A stretch of DNA of 64,000 nucleotides, from positions 1 to 64,000 of the forward strand of contig JAUJNU010000003.1 of the NCBI GenBank assembly GCA_030448085.1, given 5' to 3'. This DNA is from Actinomycetota bacterium (lineage in GTDB: Bacteria > Actinomycetota > UBA4738 > CADDZG01 > WHSQ01). Under the pieces are notes generated by a model that worked only from the letters and a program-made list of their open reading frames with translations, had not been told where the DNA came from and did no database searches. Shown here in pieces: positions 35,970-44,231 of this stretch (position 1 is the first letter of the stretch; the number at the start of each line of letters is the position of its first letter). The position numbers and the translations under genes are program-made.

Positions 35970-36696
35970 CCGGGGAGGGCTCAGGCTCCGGGGAGGGCTC
36001 GGCCGGAGGCGAAGGGGTGGCCTCGGCCTCGGGCTCGAAGGGGTCGTCCGCTTGGGCCGGACAGGTCCCTCCGGTCTCGGGCGGTTGACCGCCGAACTCA
36101 TCGACGTACTCCTGTATCGCTTCGATGTCGAGCGTGTCGAGGCGCATCAACCTGCTCCAGGAGGAGACCGCGATGGGCGTTTCCATCCCCTCGTAGGGCG
36201 CGGAGAAGACGAAGTCGCCCTCCCGGGTCACGAGCTCCTCGATCTGCTTGATCTGCTCGGGGTTCAGGTCGGGCTTGTACTGGATGCCGACCGCGCCGTG
36301 CTCGAGCATGTGCACCTGGGTCTCGTCCGGGATCGACTCCGCGAAGACCCCACAGACGCCGGGCTGAGGATCGTGGGTTCCCGACACGGCCGGGGTGGAC
36401 TCGTAGCTGAGGTCCCCTTCCTGGTGGGAGTTCACGCCGGTGCTGCTGAAGGACTCGATCGGACGGCCGTTGATCTCGGTGGGCCTGTTCTGGCGGAGGA
36501 AGATGAACCAGACGAGCCCTGCCACCAGCAGGAGGATCAGCGACGTCCGTACCAGGCGCTCCCGGCGTTGCCTTCGTTGCTGCTCCCGCAGAGCCTCGGC
36601 CTTCTGTCGCCGTCGCTCCTCTAACTGACGCTGCCGCCGCTCTTGGAGCTCGGCCCCGCTCGCGCCGCCACGCTTGTTCTTGTTCTTTCGCGCCAT
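35947..36696 (-). CDS. DUF3105 family membrane protein
   Basis: 249 residues. Residues 1-48 are a very basic Gln/Arg/Glu helix, residues 49-66 a single membrane helix (TSLILLLVAGLVWFIFL), then an outer domain with YESTPAVSGTHDPQPGVCG and VHMLEHGAVGIQYKPDLN, the DUF3105 hallmark whose conserved His/Cys resemble a metal or redox site. The last 50 residues are a Pro/Glu/Ser tail. Family function is unknown. Start confirmed by TAGCCT six bases upstream. The end overlaps the sugar-dehydrogenase-like gene start. Confidence 0.85.
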   Translation of the reverse strand: MARKNKNKRGGASGAELQERRQRQLEERRRQKAEALREQQRRQRRERLVRTSLILLLVAGLVWFIFLRQNRPTEINGRPIESFSSTGVNSHQEGDLSYESTPAVSGTHDPQPGVCGVFAESIPDETQVHMLEHGAVGIQYKPDLNPEQIKQIEELVTREGDFVFSAPYEGMETPIAVSSWSRLMRLDTLDIEAIQEYVDEFGGQPPETGGTCPAQADDPFEPEAEATPSPPAEPSPEPEPSPDEEKSSP

Positions 36697-36702
36697 GCTT
36701 CG

Positions 36703-36708
36703 AGGCTA
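36703..36708 (-). promoter_or_regulatory. leaderless-type -10 element of the DUF3105 gene
   Basis: TAGCCT on the minus strand, six bases before the ATG at 36696; it overlaps the opposite element at 36707-36712. Confidence 0.45.
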
Positions 36709-36712
36709 TCGT
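36707..36712 (+). promoter_or_regulatory. leaderless-type -10 element of the 116-residue membrane protein
   Basis: TATCGT ends ten bases before the ATG at 36723. Confidence 0.35.
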
Positions 36713-36722
36713 CTTCCGCGAC

Positions 36723-37073
36723 ATGGATTCCCCCACCTGGCAGACCGTCCTCGTTGGGGCCCTGCTCCTGAACGCGGTGCTCGGATTCGGATACCGGGTC
36801 TACAGGCTTTCCAAGGGAGGCCCCTTGGGCGATGTCATCGGGCAGGCTGCTCTCGGGATCCTGCTCATCGGATTGGCCCTCGCGGTGGCCCTCGGAGGCG
36901 GATGGGCGCGGTGGCCCGCCCTCGTCTACGGGCTGCTATTCGGGCTCCTCGTCATGCCCGTGTGGACCTTGGCCGTACTGATACCCCTTCGGCCGGAACG
37001 GGTCGACTGGGCCTTCACCGGCTTCTACTGGGCGGCCCTGGCGCTCATCTGCGTCGCCGCCTTCGCCCTCTGA
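36723..37073 (+). CDS. small four-helix membrane protein
   Basis: 116 residues with four hydrophobic helices (about 8-24, 38-60, 65-88, 98-116) and short loops; the start has no Shine-Dalgarno but a TATCGT box. I do not recognise a family. It is divergent from DUF3105 and convergent with the BldD-like gene, six bases apart. Nothing indicates a catalytic site. Confidence 0.65.
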   Translation: MDSPTWQTVLVGALLLNAVLGFGYRVYRLSKGGPLGDVIGQAALGILLIGLALAVALGGGWARWPALVYGLLFGLLVMPVWTLAVLIPLRPERVDWAFTGFYWAALALICVAAFAL

Positions 37074-37079
37074 AAGCCC

Positions 37080-37565
37080 TTAGGTGCTCTTCGTCAGGAG
37101 ACCCCAGTCGTCGAGCCGGCGCGAGAGCTCTTCCGAGGTCGTCTGATAGATCATCGCGAGAGCCATGAGGTCGTCCTCCCGGATGGTCAGGACGCGTCCG
37201 TTGAAGTCCCCACGTTGCACCTGGATCGCGGTCGCGAAGCGGGATATGTAGTCCCGATCCTGCTCGGGGATCCTGCTGAGGCCCTCGAGGTCGATGACGA
37301 CCCGGCGGCGGACGTCTGCGTTGCCGGGAGCGACCGCGCTCCCGTCGTCCGGGATGATCTCGGATACCGGCACGCCATAGAAGTCCGCGAGTTCGGACAG
37401 CTTGGAGACGGTGACGTTGCGGTCCCCCCGCTCGTAGGCCCCTACGACAGCCGCCTTCCATTTGTCGTCCGATGCCTGCTGGACGTCCTGGAGCGACATG
37501 TTCTTCTGGATCCGGATAGCTCGAAGCCGCTCTCCCAGCGCCTTTGCGTAGTCCCCGTTGCTCAA
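37080..37565 (-). CDS. bldD: BldD-like transcription regulator with cyclic di-GMP motif
   Basis: 161 residues, close to Streptomyces BldD. Residues 6-72 are a Cro/CI-type helix-turn-helix domain (YAKALGERLRAIRIQ, VVGAYERGDRNVTVSKLSEL, FYGVPVSEIIP). Residues 80-161 are the C-terminal domain. It keeps R118-G-D120, eight residues, then R129-x-x-D132, the RxD-x8-RxxD signature by which BldD binds tetrameric cyclic di-GMP and dimerises. In Streptomyces this represses sporulation genes; here the role is open, but it can read the signal broken down by the two HD-GYP proteins. TTG start at 37565 after GGTGAGGG. Confidence 0.9.
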   Translation of the reverse strand: MSNGDYAKALGERLRAIRIQKNMSLQDVQQASDDKWKAAVVGAYERGDRNVTVSKLSELADFYGVPVSEIIPDDGSAVAPGNADVRRRVVIDLEGLSRIPEQDRDYISRFATAIQVQRGDFNGRVLTIREDDLMALAMIYQTTSEELSRRLDDWGLLTKST

Positions 37566-37677
37566 GTCCAGCCCTCACCTTCTGCCACCGGCGGATACCT
37601 CCACCACAGATAGTAGTTCCAGGCCCACCATTAGACACTCTCTGTGAACATCCTCTCAATTTTCGCTACTCCCCGCG

Positions 37678-37706
37678 TTCGATTTGTCGATGGGCGGGGC
37701 TAGACT
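37678..37706 (+). promoter_or_regulatory. putative leaderless promoter of ku
   Basis: TAGACT ends eight bases before the ATG at 37715 and TTCGAT lies 17 bp upstream of it. The ATG has no Shine-Dalgarno. The rest of the 149-bp bldD/ku gap shows no other feature. Confidence 0.45.
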
Positions 37707-37714
37707 TGCCAGCT

Positions 37715-38536
37715 ATGAGAGCACTATGGAAGGGCGCCATCACGTTCGGCCTCATCACGATCCCGGTGAGGCTCTATTCCGCCGTCCAGGAGAAGGGCCT
37801 CAAGTTCCACATGCTGCACGACGAGGACTCCGGCCGCATCAAATACAAGCGCGAATGCAGCAAATGCGGCAAAGAGGTCACCTGGGACGACATCGTCAAG
37901 GGTTACGAGTACACGAAGGACCACTACGTGACGTTCACGGACGAGGATCTCGACGCCCTGGATGTCGACTCGATCCACGCGATCGACGTCGTCTCCTTCG
38001 TGCCCCTCGAGGCGATCGACCCGATCTACTTCAACAAGACCTATTACGTCGCGCCGGAGCCCTCCGGACTGAAGGCGTACAAGCTCCTCGCGGAGGCCCT
38101 CGAAGCCGAAGGGCAGGTGGGGATAGCAAAGGTCGCCTTGCGAGAGAAGGAACAATTGGCAACCGTGCGCCTCAAGGACAACGTCTTCGTCCTCGAGACG
38201 ATGCACTGGCCGGACGAGATCCGCGAGCCGGAGTTCGAAGAGCTCGACAAGAGCATCAACGTGAGAGACGCAGAGGTGAAGATGGCACGCCAGCTGGTGC
38301 AGCAGCTCTCCAGCGACTTCGAGCCGAGCGAGTTCCACGACGAGTACCGAGCCGCTCTAGAGGCGCTCGTCGAGCGGAAGGTCGAGGGCCAGGAAGTGAC
38401 CGTCTCGGCTCCGCCCGATCAGGAGCCGACGAAGGTCGTGGACCTCATGGAGGCCCTCAAGGCGTCCGTCGCCGAAGCCAAGAAGAACAAGAAGGCGCCG
38501 GCGAAGACGACCAGACGCAAAGCATCGTCGGAATAA
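37715..38536 (+). CDS. ku: Ku DNA end-binding protein
   Basis: 273 residues. MRALWKGAITFGLITIPVRL is the standard bacterial Ku opening. LKFHMLHDEDSGRIKYKREC, the CSKCGKEV metal knuckle, FVPLEAIDPIYFNKTYYVAP and MARQLVQQLSSDFEP continue the ring domain. A Lys/Ala-rich C-terminal extension (KKNKKAPAKTTRRKA) probably binds DNA. Ku rings thread onto double-strand ends and recruit LigD for end joining. No ligD lies in this window. Same strand as rsbW, 24 bp apart. Confidence 0.95.
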   Translation: MRALWKGAITFGLITIPVRLYSAVQEKGLKFHMLHDEDSGRIKYKRECSKCGKEVTWDDIVKGYEYTKDHYVTFTDEDLDALDVDSIHAIDVVSFVPLEAIDPIYFNKTYYVAPEPSGLKAYKLLAEALEAEGQVGIAKVALREKEQLATVRLKDNVFVLETMHWPDEIREPEFEELDKSINVRDAEVKMARQLVQQLSSDFEPSEFHDEYRAALEALVERKVEGQEVTVSAPPDQEPTKVVDLMEALKASVAEAKKNKKAPAKTTRRKASSE

Positions 38537-38560
38537 ACCGGACGGGAGCGGAGAAGACAG

Positions 38561-38929
38561 ATGGAGAGCATCACAGTCACTATCCCCGCGTCCCCTGAGT
38601 ACCTTCAGGTCGTACGGCTCATAGCCTCCGGCCTCGCCTCGCGCCTCGGCTTCACCTATGACGAGATCGAAGATCTCAAGATCGCGGTCGACGAGCTGTG
38701 CGCCTACGTCACGGGTGCGAAAGGACGCGACGGCAATCTCGAGATCAAGTTCGGGATGGACGAGGACCGTCTCCACATCTCCGGGGAGGGCCACTTCGTC
38801 TCCGACGAGAACGTCAGGACGGACCTCACTGAGTTCTCTCAGATGATCCTCGAAACGGTCGTCGACTCCGCCACGCTGGCGCAGGAGAACGGCACTCCGA
38901 AGTTCGGGTTGGTGAAGAGCAGATCGTGA
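38561..38929 (+). CDS. RsbW-like anti-sigma factor/histidine-kinase-fold protein
   Basis: 122 residues with the GHKL ATPase fold: an N-terminal SITVTIPASPEYLQVVRLIA strand and helix, FTYDEIEDLKIAVDELCAYV (N-box region with the conserved E and D; Asn is not present in the usual place), and a late DLTEFSQMILETVVD helix. Such proteins bind and inhibit SigB/SigF-type factors and phosphorylate an anti-anti-sigma factor. The next gene is just such a sigma factor, coupled by a GTGA overlap, so it is probably its partner. No anti-anti-sigma gene is adjacent. Ribosome site GGAG upstream. Confidence 0.85.
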   Translation: MESITVTIPASPEYLQVVRLIASGLASRLGFTYDEIEDLKIAVDELCAYVTGAKGRDGNLEIKFGMDEDRLHISGEGHFVSDENVRTDLTEFSQMILETVVDSATLAQENGTPKFGLVKSRS

Positions 38930-39689
38930 CCGAGCGCGCGATGCTCGAGAAGGAAGAGGTAAGGGAAGTCTTCGTCGCCTATATCGGGGCCGAAGACGAG
39001 TCAACCAGAGCCCGCTATCGCGAGCAGCTGGTGGAGCAGTACATCGGCCTCGTCGAGTTCCTCGCAAGACGCTTCCGCAACCGGGGCGAGCCGCTCGAGG
39101 ACCTCGTTCAGGTCGGGACGATCGGGCTGCTGAAGGCGATCAACCGGTTCGATCTAACGAGGGAGGTCGAGTTCTCGACCTACGCAACCCCGACGATCGT
39201 GGGAGAGCTGAAGCGCCACTTCCGGGATAAGGGCTGGGCCGTGCGGGTCCCGCGCAGGCTCCAAGAGCTCCATCTGGAGCTGACGAAGATCGTCGCTCAC
39301 CTGGGACAAGAGTTGGGTCGGTCGCCGACGATCGCCGAGATCGCCGAGGCGGCCGGCACCACCGAGGAGTCCGTGCTGGAGGGGCTCGAGATCGCGCAGG
39401 CCTACAACTTCACCTCGCTCGACGCACCCATCGACTCCGAGGATGGCGGCTCCACCTCTTTCGCCGACCAACTGGGGGGCGAGGACGAGCAGCTCGAGAA
39501 CCTCGAGTACAGGGCGTCGCTCGCGCCGGAGATGGCCCGGCTCCCGGAGCGGGAGCGCAACATCCTCTACCTTCGCTTCTTCAAGGGCATGACCCAGTCC
39601 GAGATCGCGGACCGCTTGGGCATCTCCCAGATGCACGTCTCGCGGCTGCTCGCCGCCCTGATCCGGCTGCGCCAAGCGTTGAGGACTGA
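38926..39689 (+). CDS. SigB/SigF-type RNA polymerase sigma factor, indel near the 3' end
   Basis: About 254 residues. Region 2: RFRNRGEPLEDLVQVGTIGL and VEFSTYATPTIVGELKRHFR, WAVRVPRRLQEL. Region 3: LGRSPTIAEIAEAAGTTEES. Region 4: ARLPERERNILYLRFFKGMT and AGLTQSEIA-like QSEIADRLGISQMHVSRLL. This is the stress/sporulation group. The visible frame runs on to 40050, but its last 120 residues translate the PBP gene in the wrong frame. A one-base shift near 39675 would stop the protein at the TGA 39687-39689, overlapping the PBP ATG (TGATG). GTG start overlaps the rsbW stop; ATG at 38941 is an alternative. Confidence 0.87.
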
Positions 39690-41830
39690 TGAAGAGCAGC
39701 ACCCCCTTCGGACGGCGGCCGTTCACCTCCTCCTGGCCGCTCTCGTCGCTGGGGGCCGCGTGCCGGCTCGAGCCGATCGACCTCAAAGCCGAGAAGCCGC
39801 TCCCTCTTCGCTCGACGATCTACGCCGCGGACGGGTCGATCCTGTCGCGCCTCTACCGCGAGAACCGCGCTTTCGTGGATCTCGGGGCGATGCCTCAGGA
39901 CCTCAAGGGCGCGGTCCTCGCGGCCGAAGACGCTCGGTTCTACGAGCATGCTGGTTTCGACCTCCGCTCGATCGCCCCGCGCGGCTGCGGTCAACCTGCG
40001 AGAAGGAGAGGTCGAACAGGGTGGCAGCACGATCACGCAGCAGTACGTGAAGAACACTTTCTTCAGACACCCGGACAGGACGTTCGAACGTAAAGCACGC
40101 ACCGAGCTTCGCTTCGCGATCGAGATCGAGAGGCGCTACTCCAAGGACGAGATCCTCGAGCGGTACCTGAACGTGATCTATCTGAGCAACGGGGCGTACG
40201 GCGTAAAGGCGGCCGCAGAGACGCTCTTCGGCACGGGCGTGGGTCGTTTGACCCTGCCGCAGTGTGCGCTCCTGGCGGCGGTGATCAAAACCCCCGCTCT
40301 TTGACCCGCTCGAGCACCCGAAGGTGGCCAAGGCCGCCGGAACTACGTCATCGGCCGGATGGCGGAGCTGGGGATGATCGGGCCCCGGGCCGCCCTCCGG
40401 GCTCGCAAAGCACCCCTCGGCGTACTAACCGACCCGCCACGGATCGACACCCGTCAGCCCTACTTCGTGGAAGCCGTCAAGCAGAGATCCTGGCCGACCC
40501 CCGGTTCGGCAGAGGCGACGTCGAGACGCCGACACACTGTGGAAGGGCGGGATCAAGATCCGCACGACACTCGACCTCGAGATGCAGAAGATCGCCGAGC
40601 AGGCGATAGAAGACATCCTGGATCAACCCGGTGACCCCGCCGCCGCCCTCGTCGCGATCGAGCCCCGGACGGGACACATCGTGGCCATGGTGGGGGCAGG
40701 GACTGGAGCGCTTCGCAGGTAAACCTGCGACGGGACGGGCCGGTGGAGGCTCGGGACGCCAGCCTGGGTCGACGTTCAAGCCGATCGTCGCCGCAGCCGG
40801 GATGGAGCAAGGCATCTCGCTCGACACCAGTTATGAGTCCTCCCCGGCCAGCTTCACGTCTTCCACAGGCTCGACCTGGAACGTGACGAATGCCGAAGGG
40901 GGAGGCTCGGGCCTCTTGCCGCTGGACGAGGCGATGGTCCGTTCCGTAAACGGCGTCTACGCCCGGCTGGGGCTGCAGTTGGGGGTCGGCCAGATGAAGA
41001 CGCAGGCGCGTCTGATGGGCGTGAGATCCAAGCTCCCCTCACACCCTTCGATCGCTCTCGGCGCAGGGGAGGTGAGCGTCGTCGACATGGCTGCCGCTTA
41101 CGCAACACTCGCCAACAACGGAAACTCCGTGGAGCCCACCACGCTACAGTCGGTGACCCTGGCCAATGGCCAGATCTTCGAGCCCGAGCAGGAGCGGGTG
41201 CCCGGAGCCGTCACCGCGGGGAACGCATACCTGCTCAACAAGGTGTTGGAGCAGGTGATCACGAGAGGAACGGGTCGGGCGGCGAACATCGGCCGTCCGG
41301 CGGCCGGCAAGACCGGCACCACCAACGACTACGGAGACGCTTGGTTCGTCGGCTACACACCGCAACTGGTGACGGCCGTCTGGGTCGGGTACCCCCAAGG
41401 CCGCGTACCAATGACCAACGTCCACGGCATCCGCGTCTACGGAGGGACTTTCCCGGCACAGATCTGGCGCAACTTCATGTCCGCCGCGCTCGCCGACAGC
41501 CCGGTGCAGAGGTTCAAGATCCCGCAGAATGAGCTGGTCACCGTCCTGATCGACCCGGCGACCGGCCTCCTCGCGGCCTCGTGGTGCGAAGGGGAGGAGC
41601 GCACGATGCTGAGGCAGCTCGTGCCGACCGAGTACTGCCCGGTCCCACCGCCCCCCGAGCCCGAGCCATCCCCATCTCCATCGGCCTCGCCCAGCAGGGG
41701 CGCCAAGCCCTCGCCGAGCCCGTCCGAAGGTGGCAAGGGCAAGCCGTCCCCCACCCCGTCCCCATCTCCCTCGCCGTCACAGGGCGAAGACGACGCGAAA
41801 GGCGCCCCCGGGAAGGACGGGAAGACCTAG
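39689..41830 (+). CDS. class A penicillin-binding protein (transglycosylase/transpeptidase), frameshifted
   Basis: About 710 residues. N-terminal membrane anchor, then a GT51 domain: AAEDARFYEHAGFDLRSI (catalytic Glu), EQGGSTITQQYVKNTFF, RRYSKDEILERYLNVIYLSN and YGVKAAAETLFG. The transpeptidase domain has GSTFKPIVAA (SxxK), AMVRSVNGVYA (SxN) and AAGKTGTTNDYGDAWFVGY (KTG). An 80-residue Pro/Ser tail ends the chain. At least five shifts lie between 39975 and 40730, while 40730-41830 is clean. Polymerises and crosslinks peptidoglycan. Coupled to the sigma factor gene at its start, so wall synthesis may follow the same stress control. Confidence 0.88.
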
Positions 41831-41855
41831 CTCGTAAGCGCTTCGGGGATCGGCG

Positions 41856-44206
41856 TCAGTTGTTTCTGATCCAGCGGGGCTTGTGGCTCTGGTCGGACAT
41901 CTCTTCCGGAAGCCCATCCGGCCCGTAGTCCTTCAGCAGCGCGCTCATCGTCTCGAGAGTGTTTTGAAAGTCAGACACGCGTCTGTCCACGCTCTCGATG
42001 GAGCTCCTTGTGTCGGTGACATACTCCTTCGCGTGCGCCCGCGCGGCTGCAAGGAGAGCATCCGCCTTGGCACGCGCTTTGTCCACGTGGGCGGCGGCAG
42101 CCTCTCTGGCGGTCCTGCGCAGCTCAGAGATCTCTGCTTCGGCCTCGGCCCGGGCTTTCTCCACGGCGATCCGAGCAGAGTTCCTGCTCGCCTCCACCTC
42201 TGCCTTGGCGGTGGCCCGGAAGTTCGCCAGCTCGGCTTCGGCCTCGACCCGCGCGCGTTCCACCTCGGCCTCGTTTCGGGCGATCGTCTCCCGCAACTCG
42301 GCCTCCGCGTCCTGCCGCTCCTCGGCGAACCTCGCCCTCATGACGGCGGCCTCGTCCTCAGCTTGCATGACTATCGACTGCTTCTCCTGCTCCGCTTCCT
42401 CGAGCACCCGGTCTCTCTGCCGCTCGGCCTCGGCCCTTATCTCGGCGATCTCGGATTCCGCATTCGCCTTTAGCTCGGCGGCGAACGCGGCCCCTTGTGC
42501 CTCCGCCTCGGCCTTCAGCGCGGCTCCTTCTTCGCGGGCAGCCGTCACGATGCCCTCGGCCTGGGCCCGGGCAGCCGCTTGGATCTGCTGCCTCTGCTCC
42601 TCCAGCTGGTTCATGACCTGGGACCGCTCGGTATCCAGCTCGGCCCGATGCTCTGCGACCTCACCCTCGAACTGCTCCCGGCGCGCCGACTGCTCTCGAG
42701 CGAACTCCTCGCCGGCGGCCTGTCGGACCTCCTGCAGCTCGACCTCGACGGACCGGCGCACCTCATCGAGCTCTGCAGACAGTCGCGCCAGGGCCTCGTC
42801 CCTCTCGACGGCGGACTGAACCCGAAGCTCATCGGCCTCGGTCTCGGCTGCGACCCGCAGAGATGACGCCAACTCGTCCGCCAACCTGCGGGACTCCGCC
42901 GCCTCGCTCAAAGCTCGTTCGAGGATCGTCTTCGCCCTGTGCTCGGCCAGCTCCAGCCTTTGCGTCGCACCCTCGAGGGCCGCGTCGGTGACGGAGGTGG
43001 CTCGGGCCCTGGCGCCTTCGATGATCTCCCGGGCGCGGTTCTCGGCCTCCATCCTCGTCTCGGTCGCCGTTCTCTCGGTCGACTCGAGCAAGATGGCCAG
43101 CTCCCGCTGAACACCCGCCTCCGCCTCCGACCGGGCTTGCGAAGACGCTGCCTCAGCTTGCTGTCGGGCTTCGGCTATGAGGTTCTCCAGTTTGACGCTC
43201 CGACGATCTCCTCCTGTGCCGGGCTCGGAGCAACGCCGCTTCGGCTCTCGCCTCATCGAGGAGCACCGAGCTCTGCTGAGCAGTTCGCTCGAGGGCCCCG
43301 TTCCGTACCTCAGCCGCAGCGGCCTCGGCCTCCGCCCTGATCAGCGCCGCCTCTTGCTCGGCTTGTCTGCGGATGTCCTCCGCTTCCTGCTCGGCGACGA
43401 AAAGAGCGACCGATGGCCGGGCCACGAGTGGCCGCTGCCTCTCGGTGGGCGGAGGTTCCGCCTCCTGCGTTTCACGCACCCGGGTCGCCTCGGTGCTGAG
43501 CAGGTAGGACCTCAGCGTCTGGAGATCGGCTGCCTTCTGGTCCGGGCTCTGCTGGGCTGCCGCCTGACGCGCGCCTCGAGCTGCCAGCCACTCCGCCTTC
43601 TGCGCGGGCTGACGGCTCTGCCGCTCGTGCGCCTCGCCCCCGGCGGTGCCGGGCGAAGAGCGTTCCGCGGGGGCCGCTCGGTCGGAGGCGGGGAACGAGC
43701 GCCCGGCCCGGGGCGATCTCCCGAAGGGGCCGCCCGCTGCACAGGCACCGGCCTCGGGGTGGGCGCTGCGGCCGGCGCAGGGCGGGGGGACCCCCCGAGG
43801 AAGGAGCCGGTCGCTGAGGCGTCGTGGTCGAGGCCGCCTCAGGCGCTCCAGCCCGCCTGGGTGCCGAGGCTGGGGGCCGTTGCGACCCCGAGGCCGGAGC
43901 GGAGGCCGGGGCCGGCTTGGACCCCGACGCCGGGGGCCGCTGAGCCGCCCCTGAAGCTGCCGCCGGTTTTGGCTCTGAGCCGGGCGCCGTCTTCGACTCC
44001 GAGGCAGCGGGTCCGTCTCCCTCCACGGAAGAGAGATCGACGTCGTCGAGGAGGTGCGCGAGCTGAGCCTGGGCGGTTTCGAAAGCCTCGTCGACCTCGG
44101 CCCGGAGGTCTTTCACCTCGCTGGAGCGCACAGCATGGCCCCGGGGGCACCGTCCGTCTTCGATAACCACCTCGGAATCACATTCCGGGCAGAATCCCAA
44201 GGCCAT
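41856..44206 (-). CDS. zinc-ribbon, Ala/Pro-linker, long coiled-coil protein, frameshifted
   Basis: About 780 residues in three pieces joined by shifts near 43750 and 43230. Residues 1-25 form a zinc ribbon, FCPECDSEVVIEDGRCPRGH (C-x2-C, C-x3-H). Residues 30-75 are an acidic helix (LRAEVDEAFETAQAQLAHLL). Residues 75-250 are a Pro/Ala/Ser linker. Residues 270-750 are an almost unbroken Glu/Ala/Arg coiled coil (KLENLIAEARQQAEAASSQA, IVTAAREEGAALKAEAEAQG). It ends in a short KPRWIRNN. It resembles the actinobacterial polar scaffolds DivIVA and Scy in build, not in recognised domains. No membrane helix. Convergent with the PBP gene. A TATCAT box supports the start at 44206. Confidence 0.8.
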
Positions 44207-44212
44207 AGGCGA

Positions 44213-44218
44213 ATGATA
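44213..44218 (-). promoter_or_regulatory. leaderless-type -10 element of the coiled-coil gene
   Basis: TATCAT on the minus strand, six bases before the ATG at 44206; no Shine-Dalgarno motif. Confidence 0.45.
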
Positions 44219-44231
44219 AGAGCCGGGACCT

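Noticed and set aside
39690..40050. Long C-terminal extension of the sigma factor
   Set aside because: This part is the PBP gene read in the wrong frame; the PBP membrane anchor and GT51 motifs start here in another frame.
41640..41820. Short repeats in the PBP 3' end as a CRISPR or satellite array
   Set aside because: The repeats are irregular, in frame and encode a Pro/Ser tail; there are no constant spacers.
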